The position numbers and the translations under genes are program-made. The notes beneath the pieces are model-generated. The model made no database searches and had not been told where the DNA came from. It saw only the letters and a list, made by a program, of their open reading frames with translations. 64,000 nt of DNA, from positions 1 to 64,000 of the forward strand of contig JAEUSB010000069.1 of NCBI GenBank assembly GCA_016788865.1, written 5' to 3'. Shown piece after piece: positions 59,069-64,000 of the stretch. Every line of letters starts with the position of its first letter. Within the stretch, counting starts at the first letter, position 1. This DNA comes from Leptospirales bacterium. Lineage in GTDB: Bacteria; Spirochaetota; Leptospiria; Leptospirales; Leptonemataceae.

Positions 59069-59767
59069 TTGCAACTAACGTGCTATGTAATTGAAGATGA
59101 ACCGCCGGCCCGTGAGCTCCTGTTTCGTTTGATCGAGCGACGCAAGGACTTGAAACTCCTTGGTTGGGCCGGTGACGCGAATGCTGCGCTCAACTATCTC
59201 AAAATGAGTCCGGCAGATCTCATATTTCTCGATGTACACTTGCCCGGGATGTCAGGTTTTGAATTCCTTGAGGCGCTTGGTCTGTGCCCCCCTGTAGTTT
59301 TTACAACAGCCGGAACGGGACACGCCGTCCCGGCGTTCACCTATGGCGCCGTTGACTTTCTCTTGAAGCCATTCACAGAAGAGCGCTTTGACATGGCCGT
59401 AAATCGGGTCATCCAGTCGGCCAGCAAGTCTGCCACAACCAATCCAGGTTTGGCCATTCGCGAGGATGAGAATCACTACCTCATTCCATTCAATGACATA
59501 ATTTATTTGTCGTCCGCCGGGAAAGCCAGCGCCATTCACACCACAGACAGGGATTTTGAAACCCAGAAACTCCTAAAGGATCTCGAGGCTCGCATGCCGG
59601 AAGGATTCTTGCGCATTCATAAACAATTCATAGTGAATCTTGCATTTGTTTCCCACATTCGGTATCGTGTGGGCGGAGGTTATACGGCATTTCTCAAAGA
59701 TTCAGATGAGACTTCGCTTCCTGTCGGAAGACAGTTTGCGGCGGCGCTGAAGACCAGATTTGGTTAG
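59069..59767 (+). CDS. LytTR-family response regulator
   Basis: This is a 232-residue regulator. REC acceptor Asp55 is in LIFLDVHLPGMSGFEF, and KPFTEERF carries the conserved Lys. The C-terminal LytTR DNA-binding domain (about 135-232) includes NHYLIPFNDIIYLSSAGKAS, FLRIHKQFIVNLAFV and LPVGRQFAAAL, the typical pattern. Start codon TTG. It forms a two-component pair with the preceding kinase. Binding sites cannot be predicted from this sequence alone. Confidence 0.92.
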   Translation: MQLTCYVIEDEPPARELLFRLIERRKDLKLLGWAGDANAALNYLKMSPADLIFLDVHLPGMSGFEFLEALGLCPPVVFTTAGTGHAVPAFTYGAVDFLLKPFTEERFDMAVNRVIQSASKSATTNPGLAIREDENHYLIPFNDIIYLSSAGKASAIHTTDRDFETQKLLKDLEARMPEGFLRIHKQFIVNLAFVSHIRYRVGGGYTAFLKDSDETSLPVGRQFAAALKTRFG

Positions 59768-59819
59768 TCCATTTTGCTTTGACGAGTGAAACGTTCTGGA
59801 CTTTTCCATCGCCATCACT

Positions 59820-60755
59820 TCAGTGCTTCTTGACCTCACCGCTTGTGGCACTCACCATGAGCTTCGACGTATCCACGGCTTCAAATTGATTGCCGGTGAC
59901 TCTTCCGAGCTCTCGCAGGATATCATTGTTCCATTTTTCATTGGGAGCCCCTGATACATACCAATCAGATCCGTTATCCGCCAGAATCATTCCATATTTC
60001 TTGAGAGCCTCGAGGATTACGCGAGTGTGTGGGGAAAATTTCGCGGTATCGAACGTAGACTTCAGGCGAAAACGCATCCCCATGGGTGGGATTCCCTTAT
60101 CTTTTTTTGATGAAGCAAAGTGCGTGGCAGGCCAGACAAACGCTTTCTGTGTATTTCTAGCAGTGAAGCGAATGGCGTGGTTGATTTGTCCCGCTGCAAC
60201 CTCTTCATAACGGACCAGGCCAGGAAGAATAGGAAGGCCGGCTGCATCGGCCGATGTCCAGCCGGAAGGTCGTAGCTTGTTTGATCTAAGATCAAAGATG
60301 GCCCCAGATCCTGCCTGCCAATTGCCGTTAGCCGCTTTTCTGGCACTGAAGAGCTCATAGAGCTTGCAATCCTTTTCGTCCAGGACAAGAACATGCCTGT
60401 CCCCGTCGCTTTGCTCTCCACCCTCAATAGGAGGCCTGGGCGGCAATGGATACGGTCCAGGATCGCTTTCGTCTGCGTATTCAAAGGTAACACGCACGGG
60501 CTTGCCGGTCTGGAGCGTGAAGGGAATTCCAATCGGTCCGCCCTCCCACAGGCCCGATCCAAAATCGGCTTTCAGCTTCTTCTGCGGACCAATACTTTGC
60601 ACGTAGGCATTCGATAGACTATGGACTGGCAGGGTATCCACCTTCGTGTTCCAGATATTGTTGGCTGGAAAAATAGTGCATTTCCCAATCCGGGGCTGGG
60701 CGGGGAGCTGATTGGCCAATAGTATCAGAGTGGAAACGATTATGAGCCTGCGCAT
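59820..60755 (-). CDS. Secreted protein of a widespread uncharacterised family
   Basis: This is a 311-residue protein with a signal peptide (IIVSTLILLANQLPAQ). It carries sequence blocks I recognise from a broad bacterial family: NIWNTKVDTLPVH, YADESDPGPYPLPP, HVLVLDEKDCKLYELF, GWTSADAAGLPILPGLVRYE, KYGMILADNGSDWY and GAPNEKWNND. Acidic and aromatic residues could form a carbohydrate-binding surface, but no catalytic role has been shown as far as I know. The start at 60755 leads directly into the signal peptide; the frame extends 8 codons upstream. Confidence 0.72.
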   Translation of the reverse strand: MRRLIIVSTLILLANQLPAQPRIGKCTIFPANNIWNTKVDTLPVHSLSNAYVQSIGPQKKLKADFGSGLWEGGPIGIPFTLQTGKPVRVTFEYADESDPGPYPLPPRPPIEGGEQSDGDRHVLVLDEKDCKLYELFSARKAANGNWQAGSGAIFDLRSNKLRPSGWTSADAAGLPILPGLVRYEEVAAGQINHAIRFTARNTQKAFVWPATHFASSKKDKGIPPMGMRFRLKSTFDTAKFSPHTRVILEALKKYGMILADNGSDWYVSGAPNEKWNNDILRELGRVTGNQFEAVDTSKLMVSATSGEVKKH

Positions 60756-60867
60756 CTTGCTATCAGACGCAGGGCGCATGTCAGCGGAACGATTTTTTTC
60801 AGGTTTTTTGTCACAGGTCGAAGTGGCTCCTCGTCGTTCTTTTGAACCCTTTGTTAGGAGAGATTAG

Positions 60868-61275
60868 ATGAATAAGAATGTAGTCTGGGGTATTTTGTTC
60901 GGGTTTTCGGGATTTGGCCTAATCGCGAATGCCCTTTTCATGCTGCTGGCCCCCGCCACGTGGTACCGGGAGTTGCCTGCTGCAGTGCCGGATTTTGGAC
61001 CGTACAATGAACACTTTGTCCGGGACATAGGCTGTGCCATGTTTGTCTTTGGTTGCGTTTCGCTTGCGGCCGTTCGATGGACCGGTTTTCGCCTACAGGC
61101 CTCTTTGTTGCTCGCGGCTTTCTATGGCACGCATAGTTTGCTTCACGTGTTCGATACAGCGCGTGGATTTGTCAGTGCCGAGCACTGGCTAATCGACCTG
61201 CCGAGCGTTCACGTGCCGGCGATGATATTCATAGTCATGGCCGTTGTTGCCATTGGAAGCGAGAGGGCTGCATGA
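60868..61275 (+). CDS. Small four-helix membrane protein
   Basis: This is a 135-residue protein with four hydrophobic helices (WGILFGFSGFGLIANALFML, IGCAMFVFGCVSLAAV, LLLAAFYGTHSLLHVFDT and VPAMIFIVMAVVAIG). His and Tyr residues lie at the membrane surface. The start has the strong site AGGAGA. No catalytic motif was recognised. Its TGA overlaps the ATG of the small gene at 61272 (ATGA), so the three genes 60868-62223 form a unit. Confidence 0.72.
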   Translation: MNKNVVWGILFGFSGFGLIANALFMLLAPATWYRELPAAVPDFGPYNEHFVRDIGCAMFVFGCVSLAAVRWTGFRLQASLLLAAFYGTHSLLHVFDTARGFVSAEHWLIDLPSVHVPAMIFIVMAVVAIGSERAA

Positions 61276-61448
61276 AAACAACGCTGATCATTGCCGGCAC
61301 AACTCTCGTTGGAGTCTATCTGGCATTTGTGCCTTTGCTACAGGCCATATTTCCGGAACACCGCAGCATTTGTCCCTGTCACAATTCTGTTCAAGTAGTA
61401 AAAGTACGCGTGGAGCGACTTGTGTCGCTTGCGCTGGGAGAGAAATAG
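61272..61448 (+). CDS. Small membrane protein with CPC motif, 58 residues
   Basis: This ORF encodes MKTTLIIAGTTLVGVYLAF followed by a further 39 residues containing ICPCHN (Cys34, Cys36, His37). A single transmembrane helix occupies residues 4-27. The start overlaps the previous stop (ATGA), and its own TAG at 61446-61448 is one base before the ATG of the SDR gene at 61450, a tightly coupled layout that supports real translation. The CPCH motif could bind a metal or act in thiol redox. No homologue recognised. Confidence 0.55.
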   Translation: MKTTLIIAGTTLVGVYLAFVPLLQAIFPEHRSICPCHNSVQVVKVRVERLVSLALGEK

Positions 61449-61449
61449 T

Positions 61450-62223
61450 ATGAGTTCAAAAATATTGATCCTCGGGGCTACGGGCCTACTGGGGCGACAC
61501 GTCGTAAAAGTTCTCAAGTCACAAAATCCAGTTCTCGCAGGTCGGACAAAGCCGGCTAATGTGAAAGACCAGGAATGGAGGACAGTGGATTTGCTCAAAC
61601 GCACCGGGTTTGAGGCCGCGCTCAGCGATATTGACACCGTTGTTCATCTGGCTTCTGCAACACAGGGCTTTGATGCGCGCGTTGACGTTGATGGAACAGC
61701 CGATTTATTGAGAGTCGCGCGGGAAAAAGGCGTTAAACACTTTCTCTATGTTTCGATTGTTGGGATCGATCGCGTTCCGATCAAGTACTACAAAATCAAA
61801 CTGGAAACAGAGAAATTGATCAAGGAGTCAGGAGTTCCCTTCACCATCTTTCGCGCCACGCAGTTTCACGAGTTTGTGGATATGGTATTGAAGCGCGCGC
61901 TGGCATTTCCGCTGGGCTTTGGTCTTCGGGGTGCAAGAGTTCAACCTGTGGAAACCGGTGCAGTTGCACGCGAGATTGAGACGCTGATCAAACGGGGCCC
62001 ACAAAACGATACAATTGAGCTCGGTGGTCCACAAGTATATTCCTTTGCAGACCTGGCCCGGACCTGGCTTGCTGCGCAGAAGCGACGCAAGTTTATGCTT
62101 CCAATCCCCGAGATTTTCTTTGGCAAAGCGGGCGCTCCCCTGACGGCCGGTGCGTTGACTACAAATCGCACAGCGCCTGACTCCATCCCCTGGGAAGCCT
62201 GGCTCCAGAAAACCTACAAATAG
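61450..62223 (+). CDS. NAD(P)-binding SDR/NmrA-like oxidoreductase
   Basis: This is a 257-residue atypical SDR. The Rossmann motif is ILGATGLLGRHVVKVL, and FLYVSIVGIDRVP with YYKIKLETEKLIKES resembles NmrA-like and complex I assembly-type SDRs. It is predicted to bind NAD(P) without a clear catalytic triad. The start at 61450 follows a GGGAGAG site and lies one base after the stop of the small CPC-motif gene. The substrate or role is unknown. Confidence 0.82.
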   Translation: MSSKILILGATGLLGRHVVKVLKSQNPVLAGRTKPANVKDQEWRTVDLLKRTGFEAALSDIDTVVHLASATQGFDARVDVDGTADLLRVAREKGVKHFLYVSIVGIDRVPIKYYKIKLETEKLIKESGVPFTIFRATQFHEFVDMVLKRALAFPLGFGLRGARVQPVETGAVAREIETLIKRGPQNDTIELGGPQVYSFADLARTWLAAQKRRKFMLPIPEIFFGKAGAPLTAGALTTNRTAPDSIPWEAWLQKTYK

Positions 62224-62311
62224 CCCGTCAAACGGAGCGTCCTCAGGCAGATTTGAAGATGCTCCGTCCTTTTTTGATTGCAGAAAGCAGTCCCGGGGTT
62301 CATCCCATGGT

Positions 62312-63043
62312 ATGAGAGAAATTGCAATCCAGAGCCAAAATCTATCCGATCTTCCTCCTGAAGTGCAGGCAACGTTAGCCGACTTACTTCCACGCCTGCT
62401 GTCCGCATTGCCCGGAATCACTACAATTGCACTCTTTGGGAGTGCAGCTGAGGGACGGATGCGACGGGCTTCCGACGTGAACCTGATTGTAGTCGCGGAC
62501 GATTTCAAGCAGGGATTTGAGAAAGTTCATGGGGAGTTGAGCCTTGCGCATGCAGCACAGGTACGCATCATGTTTGTCTCATCGCGAGAGTTGCAGGGGG
62601 CGGCGGAGCTATTCGCTGTAAAGTTTCAAGATATCAAGCGGCGGCATCGTCTGCTCTTTGGCACCGATCCCTTTAAGGATCTGACCTTGAAGCAAGACGC
62701 GATTCGTTTCAGACTCAGGCAGACTCTACTCAATCTTATCCTGAGGCAGCGTGGGCTATTTGCAATGAATGGTAACAAAGCAGATCGGATGACGCGGGTC
62801 ATTGCTGAGCTCGCCGGACCGCTGCGGGGCATTGCGGCTGCATTCCTTTCTTTGCAAGGAAAGGATCTGAACCCGCGGGAGGCGTTGGTTGCAGTTGCGG
62901 CCAGCATGAATGCAGGGGCAGCAGTTGAGCAAATTTCAGTTGCCCGCGAGAAATTGGGGCTCGATCTGAAAACCGCGGTTCATACGCACACGCAGCTTGT
63001 GGACCTATGTGAAGCCCTGCTTGCAAAGGTGGAGTCGTTATGA
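62312..63043 (+). CDS. Nucleotidyltransferase-fold protein with altered active site
   Basis: This is a 243-residue protein. Residues about 35-65 (TTIALFGSAAEGRMRRASDV then NLIVV) match the minimal nucleotidyltransferase fold, GS-x10-D-x-D. The second metal-binding Asp (position 57) is Asn, so activity is doubtful. The C-terminal half (about 125-243) is helical and could be an HEPN-like or other partner domain. The stop overlaps the next gene start (ATGA at 63040), making it the first gene of the unit with the TIGR04222 and DUF692 genes. Confidence 0.72.
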   Translation: MREIAIQSQNLSDLPPEVQATLADLLPRLLSALPGITTIALFGSAAEGRMRRASDVNLIVVADDFKQGFEKVHGELSLAHAAQVRIMFVSSRELQGAAELFAVKFQDIKRRHRLLFGTDPFKDLTLKQDAIRFRLRQTLLNLILRQRGLFAMNGNKADRMTRVIAELAGPLRGIAAAFLSLQGKDLNPREALVAVAASMNAGAAVEQISVAREKLGLDLKTAVHTHTQLVDLCEALLAKVESL

Positions 63044-63936
63044 ATCCATTCGATCTTGCAGGTCCCCAGTTTCTGATCTTTTACGCATTAGGGATTCTGG
63101 TGCTATTTGGTGCGTTGTACCTGCTTCGTAGATTCCTTGAACCCTCTGACCTGTCGGGCATCCGAGTTACCGATCCATACGAAATTGCCTGTCTACGTGG
63201 TGGCACCAATGAAGTTCTTCGGATTGCCTGCGTGAAGCTGAAAGATCGAGGAGTTCTTGAGTCAGAAGGGAAACAGATTCGTGCGGCTCAGGGATGGTCG
63301 ACTAACGCTCTTGATCCATTGGAAGACCAGATTGCAACCAATTTTGCCTCAAGCTCTGAGGCTTCCTCAATTTTCAAACTCACTCACCACGCGGATCATG
63401 TAGCGCGAAGCCTTGAATCCAAAGGACTCATTCCGGACGAGGACATGCGTATGCGCAGATTTATGATCAAGCTTGCCGTAATGGTTACAATTGGCGGCGT
63501 CGCAGTGGTTCGGATTTTTCAAGCTTTGAGCCATGGCCGCGTGAACTTCATTTTTCTGATCGTGCTCGCCTTAGTCGGACTATTTCTTATCTGGCGCTAT
63601 GATCCCAGGCGCACGCCAGCCGGGGATCGGGTGCTTGCCGGGATCAAACGACTCCTCACGAGGCTGCGGTATACCCGGGTAAAACCGGGAGGTGGAAATG
63701 ATGCCCTGCTACTTGCAGCGGCCTTTGGTCTTGCGGCCTTACCTTCTGAATACAGCTACGCGCGGGAATGGTTTCCAAAAAGCGATTCCACCTGGAGTTC
63801 ATCGAGCGGCGCGTCGACGGGCTCGGGTTGCGGGAGTTCCTGCGGTTCAAGCGGGGATAGTGGGGGAGATAGTGGCGGAAGTTCCGGATGCGGCGGTTGC
63901 GGCGGCGGAGGATGTGGGGGTGGTTGTGGAGGCTGA
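63040..63936 (+). CDS. TIGR04222-type membrane protein with Gly/Cys-rich C-terminal tail
   Basis: This is a 298-residue protein. A membrane helix (about 9-30) is followed by a soluble domain (EIACLRGGTNEVLRIACVKL, RGVLESEGKQI) and two more helices (about 142-160 and 168-185). The C-terminal 50 residues are almost only Ser, Gly, Asp and Cys, with cysteines at 264, 268, 284, 287, 292 and 296 in contexts such as GCGSSC, CGGC and GGCGG. The layout fits the TIGR04222 family, whose members have a conserved membrane part and a Gly/Cys-rich end. The DUF692 gene overlaps the tail by 17 bases on the same strand. The tail is a plausible substrate of that enzyme; this is inference. Confidence 0.82.
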   Translation: MNPFDLAGPQFLIFYALGILVLFGALYLLRRFLEPSDLSGIRVTDPYEIACLRGGTNEVLRIACVKLKDRGVLESEGKQIRAAQGWSTNALDPLEDQIATNFASSSEASSIFKLTHHADHVARSLESKGLIPDEDMRMRRFMIKLAVMVTIGGVAVVRIFQALSHGRVNFIFLIVLALVGLFLIWRYDPRRTPAGDRVLAGIKRLLTRLRYTRVKPGGGNDALLLAAAFGLAALPSEYSYAREWFPKSDSTWSSSSGASTGSGCGSSCGSSGDSGGDSGGSSGCGGCGGGGCGGGCGG

Positions 63937-64000
63937 CAAATTCGGGCTAGGCTTTCGGCCGGAGCTTGCGGGCGGCATTCTGGCTCATCAGGACGAAATT
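63920..64000 (+). CDS. DUF692 (multinuclear iron-dependent oxidase, MNIO) protein, N-terminus (partial)
   Basis: The frame beginning at 63920 reads VVVEADKFGLGFRPELA and then GGILAHQDEI to the window end. The GLGFRPELA segment matches the N-terminal motif of DUF692/MNIO proteins (MbnB, TglH, BufB type), which use two or three irons to modify cysteines. GTG at 63920 was chosen because GGAGG at 63907-63911 lies 8 bases upstream; GTG at 63926 is an alternative. It overlaps the TIGR04222 gene by 17 bases, so the ribosome site sits in the sequence coding for the Gly/Cys tail. Only 27 codons are visible. Confidence 0.72.
   Translation, partial: MVVEADKFGLGFRPELAGGILAHQDEI

Overview
The window reads as chromosomal DNA of a spirochaete of the order Leptospirales. 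The best evidence is a gene closely resembling Leptospira fcpA, the flagellar-coiling sheath protein (30014-30961). Further support comes from several lipoproteins with loose lipoboxes, SpoIIE phosphatases and AraC/LuxR regulators carried on multi-helix membrane domains, REC-cyclase fusions, a split YeeE/YedE pair, and frequent TTG/GTG starts. Base composition is close to even GC by eye. That is higher than typical Leptospira and fits Leptonema- or Turneriella-like relatives or an uncultured member better; this placement is inference. No tRNA, rRNA, CRISPR array, prophage or insertion sequence was seen. Genes are dense, with many ATGA overlaps and convergent 3-prime overlaps.

Left part (1-23 kb): the end of an ABC importer gene and its ATPase; a large lipoprotein; a seven-bladed propeller protein; an acyl-CoA dehydrogenase-like enzyme; a 1034-residue membrane SpoIIE phosphatase with TPRs; two alpha/beta-hydrolase lipoproteins flanking a membrane AraC regulator; a tight minus-strand operon of MTA phosphorylase, a secreted protein, a REC-REC-GGDEF diguanylate cyclase and a cytochrome P450; a PAS-PAS-GAF-GGDEF protein; an orphan transketolase N-half with a membrane LuxR-type regulator; and glycerate kinase.

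Middle (22.5-41 kb): small membrane and zinc-ribbon genes separated by an in-frame TGA, trpS, a ComEC-like channel, rsmA, a thioesterase, a Het-C-like secreted protein, folK, a palindrome-rich gap, a DnaC-like ATPase, fcpA with a textbook terminator, a large GT-C-like membrane protein, an SGNH hydrolase, a lactonase-like propeller, tag, two paralogous lipoproteins and a STAS protein. A sulfur group follows: PLP decarboxylase, YeeE/YedE pair, OsmC and MetZ.

Right part (43-64 kb): two epimerases and a TetR regulator with a conspicuous operator, gpsA, an ICL/PEPM enzyme, a mirrored signalling block (REC-cyclase, HDOD, HDOD, REC-cyclase), a five-gene repair/sugar operon including a photolyase, an FMN-dependent glutamate-synthase-like protein, a LytS/LytR-type pair, and a secreted protein of a widespread family. 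The window ends in a three-gene unit: a nucleotidyltransferase-like protein, a TIGR04222-type membrane protein with a Gly/Cys-rich tail, and the start of a DUF692 (multinuclear iron oxidase, MNIO) gene that overlaps that tail. This last unit is the best candidate for an undescribed system, because the known MNIO enzymes modify cysteine-containing peptides.
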